Positions 1 to 8,798 of a stretch of 64,000 nucleotides of DNA are shown here, piece by piece (position 1 is the stretch's first letter; each line of letters starts with the position of its first letter). Source of the DNA: Fictibacillus fluitans. GTDB taxonomy: Bacteria; Bacillota; Bacilli; Bacillales; Fictibacillaceae. The position numbers were made by a program, and so were the translations under genes. Location: NCBI RefSeq assembly GCF_030418125.1, contig NZ_JAUHTR010000014.1, positions 1 to 64,000 of the forward strand, read 5' to 3'. Below the pieces are notes generated by a model that worked only from the letters and a program-made list of their open reading frames with translations, made no database searches and had not been told where the DNA came from.

Positions 1-33
1 AAGTCAGTTTGCACTGACTTTCTGGACAGCCCC
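1..33. terminator. Hairpin cut by the window start, probably a terminator
   Basis: AAGTCAG and CTGACTT form a seven-base stem around TTTGCA, followed by TCTGGACAGCCCC. The last block looks like the outer right arm of a longer hairpin whose left arm lies before the window. It follows the minus-strand oxidoreductase gene and could end that transcript. The U-tract, if present, is outside the window. Confidence 0.5.
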
Positions 34-43
34 GCTTAATCAT

Positions 44-1051
44 TTACTTGCTAAAAACTTCAGATACAATTTCATAAGAACGAAGCCGGTCCTCATGATC
101 AAAAATTTGTGCGTTAATAATCATTTCATCAGCTTGTGTTTCATCCAGGAATGCCTGCAGTTTTGCTTTAACCGTTTCAGGTGTCCCGATCATGGTGGTG
201 CGAAGCTGCTGGTCAATGGAAGCTTTTTCGAAAGGAGACCAGATTCCCTCCATGCTTTCAACCGGCGGCTTCAGTTTGGACGGAATACCGCGGACAAGAT
301 TCAGGAACTGCTGCTGCATGGACGTCGCAAGAAAAGCGGCCTTTTCCTCGGTATCGGCCGCAATGACGTTTACCCCGACCATGGCATATGGCTTATCAAG
401 TACCTCTGAAGGTTTAAAATTACGTCGGTAAACATCCAGCGCCGGCAGTGTGTTATCCGGTGAAAAATGGCTGGCAAACGAGAATGGCAAACCAAGCTGC
501 GCGGATAGTCTTGCACTGAACCCGCTTGAGCCAAGGAGCCAAATCGGAATGTCCAGTCCTTCTCCAGGAATGGCACGAACTCTGTTTCCTTCACCGTCTG
601 CTTTTAAGTAAGCACGGAGCTCATCGACCTGTTCCGGAAAATCTTCGCCATTGCTCATATTCTCCCGGCGTAGGGCATGGGCAGTGACCTGATCTGTTCC
701 AGGTGCTCTGCCAAGTCCCAGATCAATTCTCCCCGGGTAGAGGGATTCCAGTGTGCCGAAGTGTTCAGCAATAACAAGAGGCGCATGGTTTGGCAGCATG
801 ATCCCGCCTGAACCTACACGAATCCGTTCAGTGCCTCCTGCCACATGCCCAATCACAACTGAAGTGGCTGAACTGGCAATGCCGGGCATACTGTGGTGTT
901 CTGCCAGCCAATAGCGGTTATATCCCCATTTTTCCGCATGCTGGGCCAGGTCCAATGTTTTCTTTAATGAATCTGCAGGTGTTTCTCCCACAACGACTGG
1001 AGAAAGATCCAGTACAGAGTATGGAATGTCATGAAGCTGCTTACTGGACAT
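44..1051 (-). CDS. LLM class flavin-dependent oxidoreductase (MsnO8 family)
   Basis: The 335-residue product is a bacterial luciferase-like monooxygenase, a cytoplasmic TIM-barrel enzyme that uses reduced flavin. The family signature near residues 47-60 ([10 protein letters not shown]) and the segment [12 protein letters not shown] around residue 107 are typical of the MsnO8-type subgroup. The substrate cannot be read from sequence. The start is the ATG at 1051, preceded by the ribosome site GAAAGGGGA. The next upstream gene is a paralogue on the same strand, 96 bases away. The pair probably arose by duplication and may be co-transcribed. Family confidence is high; specific function is unknown. 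Confidence 0.9.
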   Translation of the reverse strand: MSSKQLHDIPYSVLDLSPVVVGETPADSLKKTLDLAQHAEKWGYNRYWLAEHHSMPGIASSATSVVIGHVAGGTERIRVGSGGIMLPNHAPLVIAEHFGTLESLYPGRIDLGLGRAPGTDQVTAHALRRENMSNGEDFPEQVDELRAYLKADGEGNRVRAIPGEGLDIPIWLLGSSGFSARLSAQLGLPFSFASHFSPDNTLPALDVYRRNFKPSEVLDKPYAMVGVNVIAADTEEKAAFLATSMQQQFLNLVRGIPSKLKPPVESMEGIWSPFEKASIDQQLRTTMIGTPETVKAKLQAFLDETQADEMIINAQIFDHEDRLRSYEIVSEVFSK

Positions 1052-1147
1052 TTAAAAGTCCCCTTTCTGTATATCAACGACAGTTCTAATTATTTTTACC
1101 TTCATTTTGATTGTAACAAGTAAATGTAAAGCTTCTAAATTTTTTGC

Positions 1148-2152
1148 TCATGAGGGGTCAAGGAAAATATTAGAAAGAAGTTCATAGGAATGAATGCGGT
1201 CACGGTTATCATGCGCAATGGTTACAATCATTAATTCGTCTGCCTGGTATTGAGTTCGCAACTCTTCAAGACGCTGTTTCACTTTTGCCGGGCTGCCGGT
1301 TATCGTTCTGCTTTTCATCTGCTCCAGAAGTTCTTTTTCCTCTTCTGCGAGTGAATAATCTTTCGCTTCTTCCAAGGAAGGAACGCCTTTTCGCCCCTCT
1401 CCCTTTTGCAGCTGAAGTTTCCATATGTGATTGGGCAGCGCCAATTCTTCTGCCCTTTGAGCTGTTTCTGCACAAAAGACGGATACCGTTAAAATTGTGT
1501 ATGGATCAGCCATCCAGGAACCTGCCTTAAACTCGGAACGGTACTGTTCAAAAATTTCCGTACCTTCCTGATCACTCATAAACTGCCCGAAAACATAAGG
1601 CAGCCCGTGTTTGGCCGCGAGTAAAGCGCTCTTTTTGCTCGTTCCAAGCATCCAGGGTACCGGCGGCATGTCTGGTACAGGGGAAGGAGATATCTTGGAA
1701 AATATATGATCCTTTGGAAAATCATTTTTCAAAAAACGAAGCAGCTCTTCGACAGACTCGGGCATCCGGCGAACCTGTTCCAAATAGTTATCCGATATCG
1801 CCATGGTCGCCTCCGCCGAGCCACCGGGAGCCCTTCCAATTCCCATGTCAATTCTTCCCGGAAACAACGTTGCCAGCAGATTATACGTTTCCGCCACTTT
1901 ATACGGTTTGTAATGGGGCAGCAACACCGCGCCTGAGCCGATTCGAATGGATTCCGTCTGTCCCCCGATATACCCGAGCATCACTTCAGGAGCAGGACAC
2001 GACAATCCCGGAAAATCATGATGTTCCGCAATCCAGTATCGCTCATAGCCGAGCCTCTCTCCGGCCTGGGCCAATGCCAGTGAACTTTCCAGTGCCTGCC
2101 TGGCCGTTCCCCCGTTTGCAGCCGGCGACTGGTCAAGAATGCTTAATTTCAT
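1148..2152 (-). CDS. LLM class flavin-dependent oxidoreductase, second paralogue
   Basis: The 334-residue product shows the same architecture as its downstream neighbour. It has YWIAEHHDFPG around residues 42-52 and RIDMGIGRAPGG around residue 104, so it is another luciferase-like flavin monooxygenase. The two proteins differ throughout, which points to an old duplication. The ATG at 2152 follows a purine-rich site (GAAAGAAGG). The substrate is unknown; some relatives act on alkanals, siderophore precursors or xenobiotics, but nothing here selects among these. About 210 bases upstream, to the galE terminator, hold no gene that I can support. Confidence 0.88.
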   Translation of the reverse strand: MKLSILDQSPAANGGTARQALESSLALAQAGERLGYERYWIAEHHDFPGLSCPAPEVMLGYIGGQTESIRIGSGAVLLPHYKPYKVAETYNLLATLFPGRIDMGIGRAPGGSAEATMAISDNYLEQVRRMPESVEELLRFLKNDFPKDHIFSKISPSPVPDMPPVPWMLGTSKKSALLAAKHGLPYVFGQFMSDQEGTEIFEQYRSEFKAGSWMADPYTILTVSVFCAETAQRAEELALPNHIWKLQLQKGEGRKGVPSLEEAKDYSLAEEEKELLEQMKSRTITGSPAKVKQRLEELRTQYQADELMIVTIAHDNRDRIHSYELLSNIFLDPS

Positions 2153-2362
2153 AGGGAGCCTTCTTTCCTCGTAATAACATCTTTTTATTAATGGGTAAGA
2201 AATTTTCTTTGTATGTATGATAAAACAGAATTCCTCTACAACAAATAAAATTGCCTGAAACCATAGTTAGCTTGTCCTGTGCTTCAATCGTTTAACTACA
2301 GTATGAAAAACAGAATCACAGGGGTTTATGTGTTTTGTTATTCTTTCGAATTCGTTTTGGAC

Positions 2363-2404
2363 AAACAAAAAAACGCGTACAATCCTATTATCGGATTGTA
2401 CGCG
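2363..2404 (-). terminator. Intrinsic terminator of galE
   Basis: A perfect 12-base stem (CGCGTACAATCC with GGATTGTACGCG, loop TATTATC) is followed on the minus strand by a run of U (plus-strand AAACAAAAAAA). It begins about 28 bases after the galE stop codon. Confidence 0.93.
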
Positions 2405-2431
2405 AAATTTATTTGTTCAATATAATACGTC

Positions 2432-3463
2432 TTAATGAATTACAGCACCTTTATCACTGTATCCCTGGGGATTGTTATTTTGCCATCTCCCCGAATCTTC
2501 GCACATCTCTTTTAGCCCTTTTGCTGCTTTCCAGTTCAATTCTTTATATGCCTTTGTTACATCTGCATAGCAGACAGCAATATCTCCCTGGCGACGTGAC
2601 ACCATTTCGTAAGGGACGCTGCGTCCCGAGGCTGCTTCAAACGCCTGTATCATTTCCAATACGCTGTATCCCATTCCTGTACCCAGGTTATAAGCCTCGA
2701 CTCCATGAGTGGTTGCCAATTTTTCAATTGCCTTCACGTGCCCGTACGCTAAATCCGTAACGTGGATATAATCCCTGACACCCGTTCCGTCCCTCGTAGG
2801 ATAGTCATTTCCAAACACTTTCAGCATTGGCAGCTTCCCTACAGCAACCTGTGTAATATAGGGTACAAGGTTGTTTGGTATCCCGTTTGGATCTTCGCCT
2901 ATTCTTCCGCTCTCATGTGCTCCCACCGGGTTAAAGTATCGTAAAAGCGCAATGCTCCACCTGGAATTTGACACATATAAATCCCTCAGCATTTCTTCAA
3001 TCATTAGCTTGGTACGCCCGTATGGATTGGTGGCGCCAAGTAAAGCTTCTTCGTTAAACGGAACGGTATTCTGTGCTCCGTATACGGTAGCGGACGAACT
3101 GAACACAAGCTTAAATACATTGTACTTTTCCATTGCTTCTATGAGGTTAAGAGTTCCGGAGATGTTGTTCTGATAATAGCGAAGGGGCTGATCTACGGAT
3201 TCCCCTACAGCTTTTAAGCCGGCAAAATGAATCACTGCATCAATGGTATTTTCTTTAAAAATCGATTCGATCTCCCCTGCGTGTAAAAGATCAACAGAGT
3301 AAAACAACAGTTCCTTTCCCGTGATTTCTTTTACTCTTTCCAAAGATTCTTTGCTGCTGTTTGATAAATTGTCAGCAACAATCACTTTATAACCTGCATT
3401 TAGCAGTTCGATGCATGTATGAGATCCAATATAACCTGCGCCACCGGTAACCAGGATGTTCAT
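2432..3463 (-). CDS. galE: UDP-glucose 4-epimerase
   Basis: GalE interconverts UDP-glucose and UDP-galactose with bound NAD, and can supply galactosyl donors for cell wall or exopolysaccharide. The 343-residue length is normal. The Rossmann motif GGAGYIG is at residues 7-13. The catalytic Ser sits in FSSSATVYG and the Tyr/Lys pair in NPYGRTK near residue 148. Sugar-binding motifs such as RYFNPVGAHESG are intact. The start ATG at 3463 follows GGGAGAGAG. It is a single gene bounded by two terminators, about 3 kb beyond the distal end of the EPS operon. A supply role for that operon is plausible but inferred from position only. Confidence 0.96.
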   Translation of the reverse strand: MNILVTGGAGYIGSHTCIELLNAGYKVIVADNLSNSSKESLERVKEITGKELLFYSVDLLHAGEIESIFKENTIDAVIHFAGLKAVGESVDQPLRYYQNNISGTLNLIEAMEKYNVFKLVFSSSATVYGAQNTVPFNEEALLGATNPYGRTKLMIEEMLRDLYVSNSRWSIALLRYFNPVGAHESGRIGEDPNGIPNNLVPYITQVAVGKLPMLKVFGNDYPTRDGTGVRDYIHVTDLAYGHVKAIEKLATTHGVEAYNLGTGMGYSVLEMIQAFEAASGRSVPYEMVSRRQGDIAVCYADVTKAYKELNWKAAKGLKEMCEDSGRWQNNNPQGYSDKGAVIH

Positions 3464-3487
3464 TATTTACTCTCTCCCATCTCCATA

Positions 3488-3520
3488 GAAAAAGACCATA
3501 AGCTCCATAGCTTATGGTCT
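3488..3520 (-). terminator. Intrinsic terminator of the metallophosphoesterase gene
   Basis: AGACCATAAGC and GCTTATGGTCT form a perfect 11-base stem around TCCATA, followed on the minus strand by TTTTTC. It lies just after the stop of the minus-strand phosphoesterase gene and before galE. Confidence 0.92.
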
Positions 3521-3532
3521 CTACCTCTTTTG

Positions 3533-4249
3533 TTATATGCTTGCATTTTTTAATACATTAATCATGATTTCAGCGTTTGGATAGTCGTGCTCTTTATACT
3601 GCCGAATCACTTGTTCCATGTCATACCTCACCCGGACAATGCTCGTATGGTAACTCGTTTCATTAACTTCCAACAATAAATAGGATGCCCGGGGGACACC
3701 ATCAAACGGCAACCCTACACTTCCCGTATTCGCCAGACATTTGCCAGCCAGGTACTTCACGTATGCTTTATGTATATGGCCATATACATAAAATTCAGCC
3801 TGTTTCCCCATCATTTTTTCTTTCAAAACAGGTTCACTCTCAGCGGGAGTGACCACTTCAAACAGACTGTCAGGTGTCGCATGAAAAGCATGGACACGAA
3901 TCGGACCGCTGTTTAACGTTAAATCTGAAGGCAGTTCCTGCAGATACGCAATATCTTCAGGATTCAATCGTTCATAGCACCATAAACGCTCCTTCTCCAT
4001 CATGTCCATTACATGAGACGGAACTTCTCCTTCTCCAATTCCCCGCACAACCCATTCATCCGCATTGCCTTTAATTACTTTGGTATTGAGTGCCTGAACG
4101 AGCTCCAGTGACCGCTTTGGCTCAGGCCCCCGAAAACATAAATCTCCCAACACGACAACCTGGTCAACACTCTTTCCCTTCACATCTTGCAAAACTGTCT
4201 CCAATGCTACTGCATTCCCATGAATATCTGAAATAAAAGCGATTTTCAT
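3533..4249 (-). CDS. Metallophosphoesterase family protein (YfcE/MJ0936-like)
   Basis: The 238-residue cytoplasmic protein belongs to the calcineurin-like phosphoesterase superfamily (Metallophos_2). Metal-binding motifs are in order: SDIHGN (Asp8, His10), GDLCFRG, GNADEW, the His in AFHATP, and YGHIH. A Gly-rich NTGSVG segment follows and is typical of the YfcE/MJ0936 branch. Substrates in this branch vary (phosphodiesters, nucleotides) and cannot be assigned. The start ATG at 4249 follows a GGAGGTG site. It is a single gene with its own terminator, transcribed away from the beta-helix gene. Confidence 0.88.
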   Translation of the reverse strand: MKIAFISDIHGNAVALETVLQDVKGKSVDQVVVLGDLCFRGPEPKRSLELVQALNTKVIKGNADEWVVRGIGEGEVPSHVMDMMEKERLWCYERLNPEDIAYLQELPSDLTLNSGPIRVHAFHATPDSLFEVVTPAESEPVLKEKMMGKQAEFYVYGHIHKAYVKYLAGKCLANTGSVGLPFDGVPRASYLLLEVNETSYHTSIVRVRYDMEQVIRQYKEHDYPNAEIMINVLKNASI

Positions 4250-4449
4250 TCAAGCACCTCCAAAATTTCAACAATAATTATGCAAGTTTGTCTAATTCGC
4301 CCTATCACTCTACTATAATCTGAATACTATGTTTTTAGAAGAAGCGGGACAAATGACTATTTTTTAACGTAAACGTCAAGCATTTACTTCTACTGACACC
4401 CTCACTCTACCAATTTTCTGTCAGTATAACCATTAATGAGGTGCATGTA

Positions 4450-4497
4450 ATGAAAGGTTTTTGTATTAAACGAAATGAAGGGAATACTCCTAAATGA
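4450..4497 (+). CDS. Short leader ORF overlapping the beta-helix gene
   Basis: This 15-codon ORF (MKGFCIKRNEGNTPK) starts at 4450, six bases after GAGGTG. Its TGA overlaps the ATG of the next gene in the arrangement ATGA. The spacing is what translational coupling needs, and the downstream gene has a weaker ribosome site of its own (GAAGGG). It could be a leader peptide. Alternatively, a frameshift here could give the downstream protein a longer N-terminus. The remaining stretch 4250-4449 holds an inverted repeat (CTGACA at 4393, TGTCAG ending at 4424) but no promoter that I trust. Confidence 0.45.
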   Translation: MKGFCIKRNEGNTPK

Positions 4498-6539
4498 GCA
4501 GCTATGTACTAGAGCTACAGCGATGGAATGTCAAAAATGATGGTACGGATGCTCCAAATACTTCAAAAGGTATAAATGCTGCTCTCGTTTGGGCTGCCCA
4601 GCAAAACTACACAGAAGTGGTATTGCCAAAAGGAACTTATTTAATAGATGAAACGAATCCGATTCAACCTCAGAGTTACCAAACTCTGAACCTTGGCAGC
4701 GCGACCTTACGAATAAGAGATAACGGGCTACCAGGTTATTCTATTGTTTCTTTTCGAAGTAAACAGCAATACTCCCGAGTAACCAATGGAAAGATTGAAG
4801 GTGACCGCTATTCCCATAACTACTCCAGCGGGGGAACTCATGAATTTGGGGTAGGTGTGGAATTAAAATACGGTGTGAAAAATATCACCGTTGACCAGCT
4901 TGAAATCTATAACACAACCGGTGATGGTGTTATCGCTATTACGTCGTATGGTGGAATCAGCAGTGCAATGGACGCCATTGCAAGAAATTTAGAATTAGGT
5001 GGAATAAATACACGAACTGGAATCCCTGAGACCAATCCAAAAAGGATACGAACCAGAGATAAAATCCCTATGGTTCCACAAATAACAAATGTCGGTTTCT
5101 TTGGGCTCTTTGGCGACAGTTACGGAGGGATTGGCCGTGAAATCACAACAGATACGTATGATATGATTTTTTATAAAAGTGATGACTCATTCCTTTCTTC
5201 CGCAACTGATCTGCACTTTTTTGACACAGTTGAAATTCCTCAGGGTGCCAGTTATGCAAAAGCAACTCTTCACCAAGCAACTCTTCCCTCTACCACAGGG
5301 AACACACTCACAATCAGGACACCAGAGTTCCCTACTCATTGCTATATTGAAAAATGTAACCTGCACCACTGCCGCAGGCTTGGAGTGGCCATTTGTGGGG
5401 TGAAACATTTTTATGTAAGAAATTGTGAGATCCATCATATTAGTGGAACTGCTCCTGCAGGTGCTATTGATATTGAAGATGGATATGATATTAACCAATT
5501 TATCTATATTGAAGAAAATAACATCTTCGATAATTCCGCTTATAACATTATTGCAGTAGCAGGCAGGCATATCACTATTACTAAAAACAGAATTCATTTA
5601 GGTATTTTCACCATCAATCCAGGTGTAAACCTTGCCTTTGTCACAGATAATTACTTTGTGAACGCTGGTCCCCGTCTTTCTGGGGAGTGCCAGTTTTCTA
5701 ATAATCAACTGAGTAACTGCCGATTGCTGCTATTGGATCAGAAAGAAGCACTTATTGATAATTGTTTTTTTCATAACTCGCCTATTAATTTCAGTAAAAC
5801 AAAAGCTTATGTCGCTCAAGTTAACAATTGCAAATTCCTTTATGATGACGACTTTTATAATATTTCATCAAATTCTGGAGCACCACTGATATTTAGTATT
5901 GAGCCACAAAGTATTACAGACTGTGTGTTTGAAGGCAGTGGAATTGAGGCATTTACTGTGGTCCCAGTCAATGCTTTTGGCTGGCTACTCGATTCCGTAA
6001 CATTTCTTAATATCAAACATCGACAAGGAAGAATGACTGGCTTACCACCTGGCAGCTATACGGGATGCCAGTTTATCAATACTGGTTCATTAACGTATGG
6101 CACAAATTTAAATGCAGAGTTTAATTTTACTAGCTGCATATTTAAATGGGATTCTTACGACTTGTTTTATCTTGGTTCAAAAATTGCAAAACTCAGCTTT
6201 AAAGACTGTAGTTTTTTTGGTGGCAAACAAAGAACTGCTTTCTTCTTTTGGGATATTGGAGGAAAGATAGAATTAATAAATAATTCTTTTTCCTTTCCTG
6301 CTTCTGAAACAAATACTGCAATTATCGACTTTTGGAGCAGCACATTTACAGCTGAATCAGTTCTAATATCGGGCAACAAATTCGCATCTAATAGACCTAT
6401 GATTGCTGTAAACGCAAGCACTTTATTGGATACTATCAGGCTTATATTCAGAGACAATATCTTAAGCACAGTTATTGTAAGATTAGCCAGTAACCATATA
6501 AAATTAAATAATATTTATAACGGGGTTTTAGGTAATTAA
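4494..6539 (+). CDS. Right-handed parallel beta-helix protein (pectate-lyase-like fold)
   Basis: The 681-residue protein opens with LQRWNVKNDGTDAPNTSKGI, the usual N-terminal motif of pectate-lyase-superfamily and phage-tail-spike-like beta-helix proteins (Pectate_lyase_3). From about residue 85 on it shows repeated short strands with Asn/Gly turns (for example ITVDQLEIYNTTGDG, ITITKNRIH, CQFSNNQLSNC), as in stacked helical coils. No signal peptide or transmembrane segment is visible. An enzymatic or carbohydrate-binding role is possible but cannot be assigned. It is transcribed towards the EPS operon and ends at a strong terminator. Confidence 0.8.
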   Translation: MSSYVLELQRWNVKNDGTDAPNTSKGINAALVWAAQQNYTEVVLPKGTYLIDETNPIQPQSYQTLNLGSATLRIRDNGLPGYSIVSFRSKQQYSRVTNGKIEGDRYSHNYSSGGTHEFGVGVELKYGVKNITVDQLEIYNTTGDGVIAITSYGGISSAMDAIARNLELGGINTRTGIPETNPKRIRTRDKIPMVPQITNVGFFGLFGDSYGGIGREITTDTYDMIFYKSDDSFLSSATDLHFFDTVEIPQGASYAKATLHQATLPSTTGNTLTIRTPEFPTHCYIEKCNLHHCRRLGVAICGVKHFYVRNCEIHHISGTAPAGAIDIEDGYDINQFIYIEENNIFDNSAYNIIAVAGRHITITKNRIHLGIFTINPGVNLAFVTDNYFVNAGPRLSGECQFSNNQLSNCRLLLLDQKEALIDNCFFHNSPINFSKTKAYVAQVNNCKFLYDDDFYNISSNSGAPLIFSIEPQSITDCVFEGSGIEAFTVVPVNAFGWLLDSVTFLNIKHRQGRMTGLPPGSYTGCQFINTGSLTYGTNLNAEFNFTSCIFKWDSYDLFYLGSKIAKLSFKDCSFFGGKQRTAFFFWDIGGKIELINNSFSFPASETNTAIIDFWSSTFTAESVLISGNKFASNRPMIAVNASTLLDTIRLIFRDNILSTVIVRLASNHIKLNNIYNGVLGN

Positions 6540-6548
6540 TTGTTTTTC

Positions 6549-6585
6549 ATCAATAAGTCCACTTTGGTGGACTTATTGATTTTTT
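6549..6585 (+). terminator. Strong terminator between the convergent beta-helix and acyltransferase genes
   Basis: A perfect 14-base stem (ATCAATAAGTCCAC with GTGGACTTATTGAT, loop TTTG) is followed by TTTTT on the plus strand. The stop codon of the minus-strand acyltransferase lies inside the right arm, so the hairpin may also end the long EPS transcript, although the minus-strand U-tract is poor. Confidence 0.9.
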
Positions 6586-7673
6586 GCTTGTGTAGGAACG
6601 ATCAAAATCTCTTCCCTTTTACTATCATTTTCTCTCATTACAAACTTTAAGACAGGATGAAATATAAGGTTTATCACAAACGATGAAGTTAAACAAAGGA
6701 TTAAGAGCCAAAAGAAAATAAACACTGGATATCTTGGTGCAAATGTAAGGACTGGAAATATGGACATATAAAAAAACATATGAGTTAACCATATGTTTGT
6801 TGAGTGATTGCCCATAAAGGCAAAAAATCTTTCAACAGATTTACTTTTATTTAAAAGACTAAAGAGACAGATGAATCCTAATGCTGTAAAAGGAGCAATA
6901 AACATGGATTCAATTAAAGCATGAATAAAACCTAGGGTTAGAATTCCTAGCAAGCATAAAAGATTTTTCATTGGCACCTTATATACTTTACTTTTTAAAT
7001 TAGAATAAATTTGCTCTTTAGCAAAAATTGCACCCAGAACAAAAGCAAATTGCGAAGTACCAAGTAAAACAATGGAATTCATAACTCCATCAATGAATGG
7101 ATTACCGAAGATAAAGATTTGCTTAATTCTTTGAACGTAGGTAAAGAAGTAAATGATTAGAGAAATAAATAATATAATCTTATTTGGATACCGATTAACT
7201 AATCTAAATATAGGTGGTGCCAGAAAAACTAAAAGGATATACGTTTGTAAAAACCACCAAGCTCCATTATAAGAATTTGATACGAGGAAAAAGTTGCCTA
7301 AGAATTGTGTGAATCCACCACTCATAAATTCAGTTTTTCCTGAAATAATTCCAATAACTATAAACAGAAACATAATGATCCAGAAATTAATAAGCAATTT
7401 AGTAATCCGTTTTAAGTTTTTTTTCATAGATGTTTTTATGGAATTATTCTCTTTTTTACTCATAAACAGCCCGTAACCACTACAAAAGCAAAAAATAGGA
7501 ACGCAAGCATCGCCAAATAATCCTAAATAATAAATCAGTGGAACGTTATTTACCAAGGGATAAGCATCATATAAACCATTTACATCTTTTCTACAAAATA
7601 GGTGGAGAAGCAACATAAATAAAATAGCAGTACCCTGCAATACCTTCATTTCGTTCTTCGTAAATTCTCCCAC
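6573..7673 (-). CDS. Acyltransferase 3 family membrane protein
   Basis: The 366-residue polytopic membrane protein has about ten hydrophobic segments. It resembles the acyltransferase_3 (OafA/YrhL, WcaH-like) family that O-acetylates surface polysaccharides. The N-terminus MKVLQGTAILFMLLLHLFCRKD has the His-containing first helix typical of the family, and SGYGLFMSKK follows the second segment. As the last gene of the EPS operon it would add acyl groups to the exopolysaccharide repeat unit. The region is notably A+T-rich. The start ATG at 7673 is preceded by GAAAGGGAAA. Family assignment is fairly sure; the acyl donor and target sugar are unknown. Confidence 0.85.
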   Translation of the reverse strand: MGEFTKNEMKVLQGTAILFMLLLHLFCRKDVNGLYDAYPLVNNVPLIYYLGLFGDACVPIFCFCSGYGLFMSKKENNSIKTSMKKNLKRITKLLINFWIIMFLFIVIGIISGKTEFMSGGFTQFLGNFFLVSNSYNGAWWFLQTYILLVFLAPPIFRLVNRYPNKIILFISLIIYFFTYVQRIKQIFIFGNPFIDGVMNSIVLLGTSQFAFVLGAIFAKEQIYSNLKSKVYKVPMKNLLCLLGILTLGFIHALIESMFIAPFTALGFICLFSLLNKSKSVERFFAFMGNHSTNIWLTHMFFYMSIFPVLTFAPRYPVFIFFWLLILCLTSSFVINLIFHPVLKFVMRENDSKREEILIVPTQAKNQ

Positions 7674-7704
7674 TAATATTTCCCTTTCAGTAAGTGATTT
7701 TCAT

Positions 7705-8766
7705 TTATATCATTGGTGTTTTTGCTACTAAATGTATCATAAATCTCTTTAATTTGTTTTTGTTAAAAGAATCTAATCCTAAATTATACAAATAATTTAT
7801 ATCACCTTCTTGTATTGCCATTAGATATTCATCTGAAAAATAATTTTTAGCTCCAGAATTTCGAATGCTCTCACGGACTGCCATGTTGGAAACATAGTTA
7901 GAAATTATTGATTTCCTTTGGGTTATATCAAAATCACTATAAAAAAGATTACTCAAACACGTTTTTAATGTGTTAAGTAACATGATACTAATTCCATTCA
8001 TTTGCTTCTCTAATGTATGATGATACAAATTTTCAATTATCTCTTTTTGTATTAAATACCCATTAACCATATCATCGAACAAAGCAGGCATGTATTTACT
8101 AGTAAATCCTCCAGCCCGATAATTATATAGTGACTTATCTATAACTTTTATTCTGTTAGTTTTTGTTAATATCTCAATGTTGTAAAATAAATCGTCTCCG
8201 AGAAATTTAATACGATCTAAGTACTTCCCGCTGTTCATCAGTAATTCTTTTTTATATAACTTTGCTGACAAAGAAGACGGAAAAGGATGACCATGAAAGT
8301 AAGCAACAACTATGCTGTTCATTATTTTTTCTTTATCGTATATCTTAGAACCTTTAAAGTATGTGTTATCTCCTACTTTTTTTACTAGGTAACCATTACC
8401 CAAAACTTTGCTCATATTACAAACAGTAATATCCACGTCATTTATTACTAATTCATTGTGTAATAGTTCAAGAATCCGTGCATTTACCCAGTCGTCTGCA
8501 TCTACAAACATTATCAATTTAGAATTTGATACATTTAATCCGGCACGTCTGGCTTCTATACTGCCTTTATTTGCTTGGTTAATTAAAAAAATTCTATTGT
8601 CTTTTTCAGAAAAATTCCGGCATATTTTTAAACTATTATCTGTAGAACCATCATTGACTAAAATTAATTCAAAATCTCTAAACGTCTGGTTCAGTATCGA
8701 TTTAATACATTTGCTTAAATATTTTTCAGCATTAAAAATTGGTACAATAACGCTAATTTCCGGCAT
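7705..8766 (-). CDS. Family 2 glycosyltransferase
   Basis: This 353-residue GT-A fold enzyme has SVIVPIFNAEKYL at the N-terminus, the nucleotide-sugar motif VNDGSTDNS near residues 38-46 and the metal-binding DADDW near residue 91. The C-terminal part, with FLGDDLFYN, matches the EpsJ/CpsI-like branch. It would add one sugar to the lipid-linked EPS unit in the cytoplasm. A GGAGGA site precedes the ATG at 8766. It lies between the acyltransferase and the deacetylase-like gene in the A+T-rich distal part of the operon. Donor and acceptor are unknown. Confidence 0.92.
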   Translation of the reverse strand: MPEISVIVPIFNAEKYLSKCIKSILNQTFRDFELILVNDGSTDNSLKICRNFSEKDNRIFLINQANKGSIEARRAGLNVSNSKLIMFVDADDWVNARILELLHNELVINDVDITVCNMSKVLGNGYLVKKVGDNTYFKGSKIYDKEKIMNSIVVAYFHGHPFPSSLSAKLYKKELLMNSGKYLDRIKFLGDDLFYNIEILTKTNRIKVIDKSLYNYRAGGFTSKYMPALFDDMVNGYLIQKEIIENLYHHTLEKQMNGISIMLLNTLKTCLSNLFYSDFDITQRKSIISNYVSNMAVRESIRNSGAKNYFSDEYLMAIQEGDINYLYNLGLDSFNKNKLKRFMIHLVAKTPMI

Positions 8767-8798
8767 TTTATCCTCCTACAGATTATTTTAATAGCACA

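Noticed and set aside
4494-6539. Phage tail spike or prophage remnant
   Set aside because: The beta-helix fold would fit, but no other phage gene or attachment site is present around it.
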